From Streptomyces sp. NBC_00554 (lineage in GTDB: Bacteria; Actinomycetota; Actinomycetes; Streptomycetales; Streptomycetaceae), in assembly GCF_041431135.1 (NCBI RefSeq), contig NZ_CP107799.1:1116001-1180000 (forward strand): a stretch of 64,000 nt of DNA, read 5' to 3'. This document shows, piece by piece, positions 8,765 to 17,490 of this stretch. A model generated the notes under the pieces. The model did no database searches. It was not told the DNA's origin and worked only from the letters and a program-made list of their open reading frames with translations. The position numbers and the translations under genes are program-made. The number at the start of each line of letters is the position of its first letter. Positions within the stretch are counted from its first letter, which is position 1.

Positions 8765-10903
8765 TTTGAACTGGGTCCGGTGCACGTAGCCGTCGACTCC
8801 GCGGTACACCGCGTCGACCGTGCCGCCCGGCCCGGCCACCGCTCCGAGCGCGCCGTCGAAGGCCGCGCTGGGGAACTCCTGCCGCTTGGTCCAGCCCTGC
8901 CAGGCACCGTTCTCGTACCGCTGCTGCCAGAGCGTGTAGTCGGAGGCCCGCGCGTACAGCACCACGGCATCCCCCACGGCATCCCCCACGGCGACCAGCG
9001 TCGGGCTGCCGCCGACGGTCCCGCCGAGCGACGTCCACTGCGACCACTCCCCCGATGCCTCCCGGGACCGCGTCCACACGTCGTCCGCCGCGCTGCGTAC
9101 GGCCACGTGGACCCGCCCCTGGGAGTCGACGACGGCCGACGGCCGCCCGTACACCGGCCGGTCACCGGGTGCGCCGAGCGAGGACCATCCGGTCGACGGG
9201 CCGCGCTGCACGACCTGTCCGTCGGAGCCGGTGGCGAACAGCGTCCAGTGCCCGGGGTCGGTGAACGCCACCGACGGCGCGTCGGTCACCCGGCCGCCCA
9301 GGCTCTGCCACGCGCCCCAGCGGCCGTCGGCGAAGACCCGCCGGTACACCCGCGAGTCGGTGCCGCGCACGAAGACATCGATCCGGCCGCCGACCGAGGC
9401 GTACGCGGCGGGCTGGCCGAGAATCCTGCCCTTCGTGGGACCGCCGAGATCCCTCGTCCTGCCGTCGGCCTGCTGGACGAGCGAGCCGTTCGGGCCCCGC
9501 AGGAAGGTGGTCAGCGTGTCACCGTCTCGGACGACGGCCGGGCTTGCCGTGGCCTTCACGCCCAGACTCGTACCGGGCAGGGCGTCCGCCCCGGTCAGCT
9601 TCAGGAACGCGGTGCCGTGCGCGGGGACTTCGACGGTGTACGACCCTGTGTGCGCGCCGCGATCGGCGCGTGCCCGCAGGTCGCGGACCTGGACCGGCCC
9701 GCCGAGCCCGACATCGGCGAACTGCACTGTGCGTTCGACAGGCGTGTCGGAGCGGTTGAGCAGCACGACCGCGCGACTCCCGTCACCCGCGAGAACCTTG
9801 CTGTAGACGTCGCCGACGGAGTCACTGGCCACCCGTACGCCCTGGATGGCGAGGGGGTCCTGGTCGACGGCGATGATCTCCGGGTTGCGCAGCGTCTCGA
9901 TCATCGGGTCCGACAGGGTGCGCGGGTCGGATCCGAGGACGAGGGGCGAGCCCATCTCGGCCCACATCACGAACTGCGTGGTGGACTCCTCCTGCGTCAA
10001 CTCGACGGATCCGTCGGCCATCTGCCGCATGGGGATGAGGTAGTCCGGGTCGTTGTAGTGGCCCGGCCCCTGCGCCTCCGGGTGCCAGGCGTTGGCGTCC
10101 ATGTTGCGCAGCACGTTGGGCCACTGTCCGGGGCTCGGGGTGCCCCAGGCGATGTCCGTGCCGGTTCGCCAGGAATCGGCGATCGTCGGGGCATAGACGT
10201 ACGTGTTGTGCGCGTCCTGCTCGGGCGTGTGCGGCAGGCCCCAGTCGTCGGTGAGCGGGTTGCACAGGTTCAGCAGCATCTTCCGGCCGGACTTGGCCAC
10301 CGCGTCGCTGAACTCCTTGAAGGCCGGGCCCGGATCGAGCTTGGCGCCGATCCCGCACAGGAAGTCGACCTTGACAGCGTCGATCTTCCAGCCGGCGAAC
10401 TGCCGGGCGTCCTCCTCATAGTGGCCTCTGCTGCCGAGGCCGCAGGTCTTGCCGCCGTCGTAGGCGCCGGCGTCGGTGTAGATGCCCGCTTTCAGGCCAC
10501 GCTTGTGGAGGTAGGAGACCAACGCCGGGATGCCGGAGGGAAAGCGGTCCGGATGGGCGACCAACCGCCCATTCGCGTCACGCGGGTTGTCGGCCTGCCA
10601 GCCGCCGTCCAGCCACACGATGTCATAGCCGCTGTCGCGCAGACCGCTGCTGACCAGCTCGTCCGCGACGGAACGCACCTGCTCTTCGGTGGGTGCGCCA
10701 AGCCCGTAGTACGTGTTCCAGCCCATGTAGGGCGTGGGCGCCAGACCGCTGTCGTAGTACTCGGGCGCGCCCTGGTCGACGGCGGTCTGCGCCGTGGCCG
10801 TCGGGGCCGCGGTCACCGCCAGTACCGTCGCGATCGCGACCGCGGTGGCACGGCGGGTCAGTCTCGATGCCGCGGGTGTGCGGACCTGCGGGTGTGAAGT
10901 CAC
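8762..10903 (-). CDS. Secreted GH27 alpha-galactosidase with C-terminal lectin-like propeller
   Basis: The start is GTG 10903, preceded by GGGAGAGG, giving 713 residues. Residues 1-39 are a secretion signal (RRATAVAIATVLAV...). The GH27 barrel has MGWNTYYG near 60, WLDGGWQ near 97, KVDFLCG with nucleophile Asp180 and SWRTGTDI with acid/base Asp250. After about residue 450 there is a repeated W-rich beta region (WGAWQSLGG, STGWSSLGAPG, WSQWTSLGGT), typical of fucolectin/sialidase-like propellers that bind carbohydrate. The enzyme probably trims galactose from galactomannan or galactosides outside the cell and feeds the importer encoded downstream. Confidence 0.92.
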   Translation of the reverse strand: MTSHPQVRTPAASRLTRRATAVAIATVLAVTAAPTATAQTAVDQGAPEYYDSGLAPTPYMGWNTYYGLGAPTEEQVRSVADELVSSGLRDSGYDIVWLDGGWQADNPRDANGRLVAHPDRFPSGIPALVSYLHKRGLKAGIYTDAGAYDGGKTCGLGSRGHYEEDARQFAGWKIDAVKVDFLCGIGAKLDPGPAFKEFSDAVAKSGRKMLLNLCNPLTDDWGLPHTPEQDAHNTYVYAPTIADSWRTGTDIAWGTPSPGQWPNVLRNMDANAWHPEAQGPGHYNDPDYLIPMRQMADGSVELTQEESTTQFVMWAEMGSPLVLGSDPRTLSDPMIETLRNPEIIAVDQDPLAIQGVRVASDSVGDVYSKVLAGDGSRAVVLLNRSDTPVERTVQFADVGLGGPVQVRDLRARADRGAHTGSYTVEVPAHGTAFLKLTGADALPGTSLGVKATASPAVVRDGDTLTTFLRGPNGSLVQQADGRTRDLGGPTKGRILGQPAAYASVGGRIDVFVRGTDSRVYRRVFADGRWGAWQSLGGRVTDAPSVAFTDPGHWTLFATGSDGQVVQRGPSTGWSSLGAPGDRPVYGRPSAVVDSQGRVHVAVRSAADDVWTRSREASGEWSQWTSLGGTVGGSPTLVAVGDAVGDAVVLYARASDYTLWQQRYENGAWQGWTKRQEFPSAAFDGALGAVAGPGGTVDAVYRGVDGYVHRTQFK

Positions 10904-11018
10904 TTGCCTCTCCCGAGGGTTGGGAAGCATGAGGACGTGACGCGGGCCGCTGGCAGCGGCAGGGGGCCGTCGACGTCACGGCGAAGACTGTGGCGTGCGG
11001 CCGAAACCCTGTCAATAT

Positions 11019-11032
11019 TAATTCCTAATTTA
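11019..11032. promoter_or_regulatory. AT-rich operator-like element in front of the GH27 gene
   Basis: TAATTCCTAATTTA lies about 115 bases upstream of the GH27 start and matches the element at 8751-8764 at 13 of 14 positions. The flanks extend it to a near-palindrome (ATTAATT / AATTTAAT). It probably lets one regulator control both the secreted enzyme and the importer operon. Confidence 0.6.
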
Positions 11033-11158
11033 ATAGAAAGAGGCTGCCGACGGACGCCGCGACGCCCCGAACGGTGGGCAGAACACCCGTCGCCGGCCCG
11101 GCCTCATGAGACGAAACCTGCACCAGGGGTTGACAGAACTCCCCTCACGTCACAGCCT

Positions 11159-11174
11159 TTGGCAACGTTGTCAA
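11159..11174. promoter_or_regulatory. LacI-type palindrome upstream of the GH2 gene
   Basis: TTGGCAACGTTGTCAA is a 16-base palindrome with one mismatched pair and a central CG, as is usual for LacI-family operators. It lies 24 bases after a TTGACA hexamer, where it could cover the transcription start of the GH2 gene. No LacI gene adjoins it; the nearest is at 17487-18536, whose own candidate operator has a different sequence. Confidence 0.5.
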
Positions 11175-11243
11175 GCCGTTGGCATCGCATGCGCCGTGTC
11201 GTATCCGGCCCGCGCCGCTGTCTTTTGATGGGACATCACGCTC

Positions 11244-14200
11244 ATGACAGATCAGTCGAGCTCGCCACGCCTCTCGCGACGCTCCCTCGTCACCACGGGC
11301 TCAACCCTGCTGGCGGGGTTCGGACTTGGTTCCCTGTTGCCCGCGTCGACCGCCGCCGCTGCCGGCACCGACGCGTCGGCCGCGCCCGCCACACCCCGTG
11401 AACTGGCGCTGTACCGCCCCGTCACGGTCTCTTCGACGGCCTACGCGCCCACCCCGGGCTCGTTCGTGGTCGACCGGCTCGCCTCGCCGGGAGTGCGGGG
11501 CAGCGGCTGGCGAGCCGCCGCGGGTGACTCACAGTGGATCTCGATCGACCTGCAGGCCGCCTGCGAGGTCACGTGGATCCGCCTCACGTTCGAAGCCGAT
11601 GCCGCCGACCCGGTGTTCACTCCCCCCACCACGGGCAATCCGGCCAACGGCACCACGGGCAAGGAGATCCAGTCCAGCTACGCGGTCGAGTACGTGGTCG
11701 AGACGTCGACCGACCGCGCCTCCTGGACCAGCGTGTACCGCACGACGGCGGGCACCGGCGGAGTGGTGAACATCCAGCTCCCGCGCCCGGTCACCGCACG
11801 CTGGGTGCGGATGACCTCGCGCAGGCACTCCAACCCCAATCCACTCGGCCTGAACGCCTTCGAGGTCTACGGCAGCCCCAAGGGACACCGGCCGTCGGCC
11901 ACCGGCTGGACGGACTGGGGCACGCGCTCCGGACCCGCGCCCAAGCTCGTGGTGGCCGACGACGGCACGGTGCCGGTGGAGTCCGGCTGGCGGCTGACCC
12001 TGGACGACTGGGCCGACGCCGAAGGCAAGGACCTGTCGAAGACGACGGTCGACACGAGCGGCTGGCTGCCGGCCACCGTTCCCGGCACGGTCCTGGCCTC
12101 GCTCGTGGAACAGGGCAAGCTGCCCGATCCCGTCGCCGGACTGAACAACCTCCATGTCCCCGAGGCCCTGTCGCGGCACGCGTGGTGGTACAAGCGGGAC
12201 TTCGAGCTGCCGCGCGGTCTGCGCACCGGAGCCGGGCGCCGCATCTGGCTCGAGTTCGACGGCATCAACCACAAGGCCGACATCTGGCTCAACGGTCAGC
12301 AGGTGGGCGACCTGACATATCCCTTCGCCCGCTCGGCCCACGACGTGACCAAGCTGCTCTCGCCGGGCGGCGCGAACGCGCTCGCGGTGAAGATCACGCC
12401 GATGCCGGTGCCCGGCAGCCCCGGTGACAAGGGCCCCGCGGGCGAGGCCTGGGTGGACGCGGGCGCCAACCAGATGAACCTCAACTCCCCCACCTACCTG
12501 GCTTCTTCGGGCTGGGACTGGATGCCCGCGGTACGCGACCGGGCCGCCGGGATCTGGAACCACGTCCGGCTGAGGTCCACCGGCCATGTCCTGATCGGCG
12601 ATCCACGTGTCGACACCCTCCTGCCGAACCTGCCCGACGTGTCGGTCGCCGAGCTGACCATCGTCGTCCCGGTCCGCAACGCCGACACCGCGGAGCACAG
12701 GGCGACCGTCTCCGCGGCCTTCGACGGCGTACGGGTGTCCAAGGTCGTCACCGTGCCGGCCGGCGAGAGCATCGACGTCACGTTCACCCCCGACGCCTTC
12801 GGCCGACTGCGGCTGCGCAACCCCGAGTTGTGGTGGCCCAACGGGCTCGGCGACCCCGCCCTGCACGATCTCACCCTGGTCGCGTCGCTCGACGGCGCCG
12901 AGAGCGACCGCCGCACCACCCGGTTCGGCATCCGCCAGTTCGGCTACGAGTACGAGGTGCCACTGCCGTTCACCGCCTCCGGCGACGCCTACACCCAGTC
13001 CGTGACCTTCGACCGGCAGCAGGCCCGCTACGTACGCATCAAGTGCCTGACCAGGGCCTCCGGTTGGGGCAACTCGCTGTGGACCCTGGCCGTGTCCGAC
13101 AGCGCCCGGCCCTCCGTCGACCTCGCCCTGTACGCACCCGCCGACGCGTCGACCAAGGACGGTGACGACCACGGCCCGGCCAACGTGACCGACGGCGATC
13201 CCGCCACCCGCTGGTCCTCGGCCTACGAGGACGACCAGTGGATCCGGGTCGACCTGGGGTCTCCGCAGTCCTTCGACCGGGTCGACCTGACCTGGGAACA
13301 GGCTTACGCCAAGACGTACTTGGTGCAGGTCTCCGCCGACGACGCCGACTGGACCGACGTGGCGTCGGTGGACAACGGCGCGGTGCCGTTGCCCTTCAAC
13401 AGCGGCAACGCCAGCCTGCAGGTGGAGGAGTTCGCTCCGCGCACCGCCCGTTACGTCCGTATCGCCTGCGGGGTGCGCAATACGAGCTGGGGCAACTCCC
13501 TGTGGTCCCTCGGCGTCATCGACAGCGCGGAGCCCGGCACCGACCTCGCCCTGCGTCAGAAGGCGACCGCCTCCACCGAGGAGTCCGACCACCCGGCCGC
13601 CCACGCCACCGACGGCGATGCCGGAACCCGCTGGTCCTCCCAGTACGAGGACCACCAGTGGATCCAGGTCGACCTGGGCTCCGCGAAGAAGTTCGACCGG
13701 GTGGCGATCCTGTGGGAGCCCGCCTACCCGAAGACCTACGTGATCCAGGTGTCCGACGACGCGGACACCTGGACCGACGTGAAGTCCGTGTCCAACACCC
13801 CCGACCCGCTGAAGATCAGCGTGAACGGCGTACGGGTCCTGGCCCGCGGCGGCAACTGGGGCTGGGACGAACTGCTGCGCCGGATGCCGCCGGAGCGGAT
13901 GGACGCGGCCGTACGGATGCACCGCGACATGAACTTCACCATGATCCGCAACTGGGTGGGCACCTGCGACCGGGAGGAGTTCTTCGCCGCCTGCGACGAG
14001 CACGGGATCCTGGTGTGGAACGACTTCCCCAACGCGTGGGCCATGGACCCGCCGGACCACGAGGCCTTCAACTCGATCGCGCGGGACACCGTCCTGCGCT
14101 ACCGCATCCACCCCAGCGTGGTCATCTGGTGCGGAGCCAACGAGGGCAACCCGCCGGCCGCCATCGACAAGGGCATGCGCGAGGCCGTCGAACAGCAGGT

Positions 14201-15323
14201 CCCCGGCATCCTCTACCAGAACAACTCGGCCGGCGGGATCATCACCGGCGGCGGACCGTACGGCTGGGTCGAGCCGGACAAGTACTTCGATCCGTCCACG
14301 TACGGCAGCAAGGACTTCGGCTTCCACACCGAGATCGGCATGCCCGTCGTCTCCACCGCCGCCAGCATGCGCAACATGACGGGCGACGAACCCGAGTGGC
14401 CGATACGCGGAGCGTGGTACTACCACGACTGGAGCGAACGCGGGAACCAGGCACCCCAGACGTACAAAGCCGCCGTCGAAGCCCGCCTCGGAGAGGCCGA
14501 AGACCTGGACGACTTCGCGCGCAAGGCCCAGTTCGTCAACTACGAGAACACCCGCGCCATGTTCGAGGCATGGAACGCGAACCTGTGGGACAACGCCAGC
14601 GGCCTCATGCTGTGGATGTCCCACCCGGCCTGGCACAGCACGGTCTGGCAGACCTACGACTACGACTTCGACGTCAACGGCACCTACTACGGCGCCCGCA
14701 CGGCCTGCGAGCCACTGCACGTCCAGGCCGACCCCAAGGGACAGGTCCTCGCCGTCAATCACACCCGGAAGGACCTGAAGAACGCCACCGTCACCGCGCG
14801 ACTGCTCGACCTGTCGGGTCGCCAACTCCGCGCCGCCGACAGCGCCCGACTGGACGTGGCGCCGGCCGCCACCGCGAAGGCGTTCACCGCCGCCTGGACC
14901 GACGACCTGCCCGACCTGCACCTCCTGCGCCTGACTCTGGAGAACGGTTCCGGCCGCGTCCTGTCGCACAACACCTACTGGCGCTATCGCACTCCGGCCG
15001 CCATGGAGGCTCTGACCACGGCGCCGCAGGCGAAGTTGTCCGCGACGGTGACACGCCTGTCCCGTTCCGGGGCCCGTCACGAACTGACCGCCACCATCCG
15101 CAACCGCGGCGCGGCCGTCGCCTCCATGGTCCGGCTGTCCCTGCTGGACAACACGACCGGCGATCGCGTGCTGCCGACGCTCTACAGCCACAACTACCTG
15201 TGGCTGCTGCCCGGCGAGTCACAGACCGTCACCTTGTCCTGGCCCGCCCAGGCCCTGCCCTCACACCATCCGCTGCTCAAGGCCGAGGCGTACAACAGCC
15301 CCTCCGCGATGGCGCGCCCCTAG
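11244..15323 (+). CDS. Secreted multidomain GH2 enzyme with discoidin (F5/8C) domains
   Basis: The 1359-residue protein has a Tat-like signal (SRRSLVTTGSTLLAG). An N-terminal discoidin domain (about 45-210) precedes the GH2 sugar-binding and Ig-like domains (about 235-570). Then come discoidin sequences (about 575-853) and the GH2 barrel, with acid/base Glu967 in CGANEG and likely nucleophile Glu1030 in FHTEIG. The barrel resembles exo-beta-glucosaminidase or beta-mannosidase-like GH2 members. The insert between Ig-like domain and barrel is unusual (see findings). The stop codon TAG lies exactly at the left junction of an IS5-type element, so the C-terminus is intact or nearly so. Confidence 0.88.
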   Translation: MTDQSSSPRLSRRSLVTTGSTLLAGFGLGSLLPASTAAAAGTDASAAPATPRELALYRPVTVSSTAYAPTPGSFVVDRLASPGVRGSGWRAAAGDSQWISIDLQAACEVTWIRLTFEADAADPVFTPPTTGNPANGTTGKEIQSSYAVEYVVETSTDRASWTSVYRTTAGTGGVVNIQLPRPVTARWVRMTSRRHSNPNPLGLNAFEVYGSPKGHRPSATGWTDWGTRSGPAPKLVVADDGTVPVESGWRLTLDDWADAEGKDLSKTTVDTSGWLPATVPGTVLASLVEQGKLPDPVAGLNNLHVPEALSRHAWWYKRDFELPRGLRTGAGRRIWLEFDGINHKADIWLNGQQVGDLTYPFARSAHDVTKLLSPGGANALAVKITPMPVPGSPGDKGPAGEAWVDAGANQMNLNSPTYLASSGWDWMPAVRDRAAGIWNHVRLRSTGHVLIGDPRVDTLLPNLPDVSVAELTIVVPVRNADTAEHRATVSAAFDGVRVSKVVTVPAGESIDVTFTPDAFGRLRLRNPELWWPNGLGDPALHDLTLVASLDGAESDRRTTRFGIRQFGYEYEVPLPFTASGDAYTQSVTFDRQQARYVRIKCLTRASGWGNSLWTLAVSDSARPSVDLALYAPADASTKDGDDHGPANVTDGDPATRWSSAYEDDQWIRVDLGSPQSFDRVDLTWEQAYAKTYLVQVSADDADWTDVASVDNGAVPLPFNSGNASLQVEEFAPRTARYVRIACGVRNTSWGNSLWSLGVIDSAEPGTDLALRQKATASTEESDHPAAHATDGDAGTRWSSQYEDHQWIQVDLGSAKKFDRVAILWEPAYPKTYVIQVSDDADTWTDVKSVSNTPDPLKISVNGVRVLARGGNWGWDELLRRMPPERMDAAVRMHRDMNFTMIRNWVGTCDREEFFAACDEHGILVWNDFPNAWAMDPPDHEAFNSIARDTVLRYRIHPSVVIWCGANEGNPPAAIDKGMREAVEQQVPGILYQNNSAGGIITGGGPYGWVEPDKYFDPSTYGSKDFGFHTEIGMPVVSTAASMRNMTGDEPEWPIRGAWYYHDWSERGNQAPQTYKAAVEARLGEAEDLDDFARKAQFVNYENTRAMFEAWNANLWDNASGLMLWMSHPAWHSTVWQTYDYDFDVNGTYYGARTACEPLHVQADPKGQVLAVNHTRKDLKNATVTARLLDLSGRQLRAADSARLDVAPAATAKAFTAAWTDDLPDLHLLRLTLENGSGRVLSHNTYWRYRTPAAMEALTTAPQAKLSATVTRLSRSGARHELTATIRNRGAAVASMVRLSLLDNTTGDRVLPTLYSHNYLWLLPGESQTVTLSWPAQALPSHHPLLKAEAYNSPSAMARP

Positions 15324-16209
15324 GTCGTGTCCGCAATGTCAGGGGAGCCAGAGTCGTAGGCAGGCGATGGTGACCAGGGCTTGGTAGTGGCGGGCGCGTT
15401 TGTCGTAGCGGGTGGCGAGGGCTTTGTTGTGCTTGAGCTTGTTGAAGCAGCGTTCGACGAGGTTGCGGCGGCGGTAGGCCGCTTTGTCGAGGCGGCAGAG
15501 GCTCTCGCCGCGGCGGATGCGGCCGTTGATCTGGTCGATGCGTTCCGGGATCGCTGCCTTGATCCCGCGTCGGCGCAGGTAGGTGCGGATCTTGGTGGAC
15601 GAGTAGCCCTTGTCGGCGGCGACCCGCTCGGGCCGGGTCCGGGGTCGCCCCGGCCCGCATCCCGGCACCCGGATCCGGGCCATCACTGCTTCGAACTGGG
15701 TGCAGTCGTTGACGTTCCCGCCGGTGAGGGTGAAGGCCAGCGGCCGGCCCCGGCCGTCGCAGGCCAGGTGGATCTTCGTGGTCAGTCCGCCGCGGGAACG
15801 GCCGATCGCCTCGCCCGGCCACGGCCCCCTTTTCGGGCCCCGGCGGCGTGCTGGTGGGCCCGCACGGTCGTGGAGTCCAGGCACACGATCGTCCAGTCGA
15901 CCGCGCCGACGGCGTCGGAATGCTGCTGGACGTGAGCCAGCAGCCGGTCCCATGTGCCGTCGGCGGACCAGCGGCGGAAGCGTTCGTAGACCGTTTTCCA
16001 CGGCCCGTACCGTTCGGGCAGGTCCCGCCAGGCCGCCCCGGTCGACAGCTTCCACAGGATGCCGTTGACCACCTGACGGCGGTCCCGCACCGGACGGCCC
16101 ATCCGCGGCGGAGCGAGCAACGGCCCGATCACCGCCCACGACTCATCAGTCAACTCATGACGACGCACCACGAACAGACCAACGACCAACCCACTTTGCG
16201 GACACGACC
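15323..16209. mobile_element. IS5-family (IS427-like) insertion sequence, about 887 bp
   Basis: Perfect 14-base terminal inverted repeats, GGTCGTGTCCGCAA at 15323 and its complement ending at 16209, bound the element. The bases TA flank both ends within a CTAG context, which fits the 2-base target duplication of the IS427 group. It encodes one transposase in two overlapping minus-strand frames. The target was the TAG stop codon of the GH2 gene, and the gene's likely terminator now lies on the far side of the element at 16228-16263. Confidence 0.92.
15339..16171 (-). CDS. IS5-family DDE transposase (two frames joined by programmed frameshift)
   Basis: The first frame runs from a GTG at about 16171 (VVRRHELTDESWAVIGPLL) to a stop at 15782. 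It carries the N-terminal DUF4096-like part and the first catalytic Asp (VCLDSTTVRAHQHA). The second frame ends at 15339 and contains GGLTTKIHLACDGRG, the second Asp (AADKGYSS) and the Glu (LVERCFNKLKH). A run of four A followed by five G on the coding strand (15825-15833) lies in the overlap, where a -1 slip would join the frames. All three catalytic residues are present, so the element may be active. Confidence 0.9.
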
Positions 16210-16227
16210 TAGGCCCTAGGAACGGCT

Positions 16228-16263
16228 GGTGCTGCCGGGAGTTCCCACCCTCCCGGCAGCACC
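16228..16263. terminator. Strong hairpin, likely terminator between convergent genes
   Basis: A 14-base-pair stem (GGTGCTGCCGGGAG and its complement) with an 8-base loop lies between the insertion sequence and the stop of the minus-strand DUF1801 gene. Before the insertion it would have followed the GH2 gene directly and served both converging genes. Confidence 0.75.
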
Positions 16264-16283
16264 GCCCGTACATCGGGTGTACC

Positions 16284-16736
16284 TCAACTCACCGCCTGCC
16301 GCACGAGCGCACTGATCCGCGCCTCCACCTCGGCCGTCACCTCGGTCAGGGCGAACCCGGCCGCCCACATCGAGCCCTCGTCCAGCTTCGCCAGGTCGCT
16401 GAACCCGAGCGTCGCGTAGCGCGCCTTGAACTTCTCCGCGCTCTGGAAGAAGCACACGACCTTGCCGTCCAGCGCGTAGGCGGGCATTCCGTACCAGAGC
16501 TTCGGCTCGAGGACCGGGGCGTCGGCTTTGACGACCGCGTGGACGCGCTCGGCCATGATCCGGTCCGAGTCCTGCATCTCGGCGATCTTCGCGAGTACGT
16601 CCCGCTCCGCCTCAGCCGCCTTGTCCGCGCGCGAGGTGCGGCGGGCCGCCTTCTTCAGCTCTTGGGCGTGGTCCTTCATCGCGGCCCGCTCCTCGGCCGA
16701 GAATCCCTCGTGCTTACTGCTTTCGGTGCTGCTCAT
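16284..16736 (-). CDS. DUF1801 / YdhG-like protein
   Basis: The ATG at 16736 follows GGGGGAG, giving 150 residues. After a charged helical N-terminus ([19 protein letters not shown]) comes the DUF1801 core with [23 protein letters not shown] and [19 protein letters not shown]. Related small proteins include the Bacillus iron chaperone Fra, but most family members have no proven role. It is divergent from a TetR gene and its start region contains the regulator's palindromes, so it is probably the regulated target. Confidence 0.8.
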   Translation of the reverse strand: MSSTESSKHEGFSAEERAAMKDHAQELKKAARRTSRADKAAEAERDVLAKIAEMQDSDRIMAERVHAVVKADAPVLEPKLWYGMPAYALDGKVVCFFQSAEKFKARYATLGFSDLAKLDEGSMWAAGFALTEVTAEVEARISALVRQAVS

Positions 16737-16810
16737 GGCAGATCTCCCCCTTGAGAACCTGATGTGCTGCATCTTGGGTGCGTGGGTGGCGACCTGCCGC
16801 CACACCCCCA

Positions 16811-16829
16811 TCGGCACGCACAGTGCCGA
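16811..16829. promoter_or_regulatory. Palindromic TetR operator candidate, copy 1
   Basis: An inverted repeat with arms TCGGCAC and GTGCCGA lies in the divergent promoter region, closer to the DUF1801 gene. Its arms are nearly identical to those of the longer palindrome at 16868-16888. Confidence 0.65.
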
Positions 16830-16867
16830 TCATGGCTGAATATTGCGCGGAGCCCTCCCGGATTGTC

Positions 16868-16888
16868 AACGGCACGCTGCGTGCCGTT
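16868..16888. promoter_or_regulatory. Palindromic TetR operator candidate, copy 2
   Basis: This is a perfect 21-base palindrome: ten-base arms AACGGCACGC and GCGTGCCGTT around one central base. It ends 11 bases before the TetR start codon, as expected for autoregulation. Confidence 0.75.
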
Positions 16889-16899
16889 AGGGTGGCGAC

Positions 16900-17490
16900 A
16901 TGACCGACCCGCCCGCCACGCCGAGGCGCAGAGGCGCCGCGCGCACCGAAGAGCTGCTCGATGCAACCCTCGAACTGGCCGCGGAGGTCGGTTACGCAGG
17001 CCTGAGCATCGAGGCGGTCGGCCGAAGAGCCGGGGTCGGAAAACACACGATCTACCGGCGCTGGCCGTCCATGCCGGCGCTGCTGCTCGACGCGCTCAGC
17101 CGCGCGTGGACCAGCGACCTGGGCTACCGCGACACCGGGGACGTCCGCGCGGATCTGCGCGAACAGTTCCTGCGCTCGGGCCGCGCCCTCTCCAGCCCGC
17201 CGATCGGCCCCGTCTACCGCGCGGTCATCGCCGAGGCGCAGGCCGATTCCACCCTGCGGGCGACCCTGCACGAACGGTTCCTGGTCACCGTCGAGCAGCG
17301 CACCCTGGACCGCATCACCCGCGCCCAGCGCACCGGTGAACTGTCCGCGGAAGCGAACCTGGAATTCGCCGCGGAGGTGCTGTGCGGCACGCTGTACTAC
17401 CGCAGCCTGCTGTCGACCCGCCCCATCGACGAGGACGCGGTCGACGGGCTGCTGGACATGTTCATGGCCGCCTACGGAACCACCGGCTAG
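16900..17490 (+). CDS. TetR-family transcriptional regulator
   Basis: This 196-residue protein has an N-terminal TetR helix-turn-helix (LSIEAVGRRAGVGKHTIYRRW, residues about 35-55) and a C-terminal TetR_C-like domain (GRALSSPPIGPVYRAVIAEAQ). It is divergent from the DUF1801 gene, and two GGCAC/GTGCC palindromes lie between the two starts. It therefore probably represses itself and the DUF1801 gene. The ligand is unknown. Confidence 0.9.
   Translation: MTDPPATPRRRGAARTEELLDATLELAAEVGYAGLSIEAVGRRAGVGKHTIYRRWPSMPALLLDALSRAWTSDLGYRDTGDVRADLREQFLRSGRALSSPPIGPVYRAVIAEAQADSTLRATLHERFLVTVEQRTLDRITRAQRTGELSAEANLEFAAEVLCGTLYYRSLLSTRPIDEDAVDGLLDMFMAAYGTTG

Larger units (their letters stand above)
10904..11243. 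promoter_or_regulatory. Divergent promoter region between GH27 and GH2 genes
   Basis: This 340-base gap holds the AT-rich element for the leftward GH27 gene and, for the rightward GH2 gene, a TTGACA at 11130-11135 that fits a -35 box. The matching -10 box is poor. A LacI-like palindrome lies 30 bases further on. No small gene was recognised. Confidence 0.5.

Noticed and set aside
8960..8995. Short duplication of CATCCCCCACGG in the GH27 gene
   Set aside because: It encodes a two-fold VGDA repeat in the propeller domain and is too small to treat as a separate element.
11529..15191. Open frame of about 1220 codons on the minus strand
   Set aside because: It is antisense to the GH2 gene, composed of Val/Gly/Arg/His-rich sequence without motifs.
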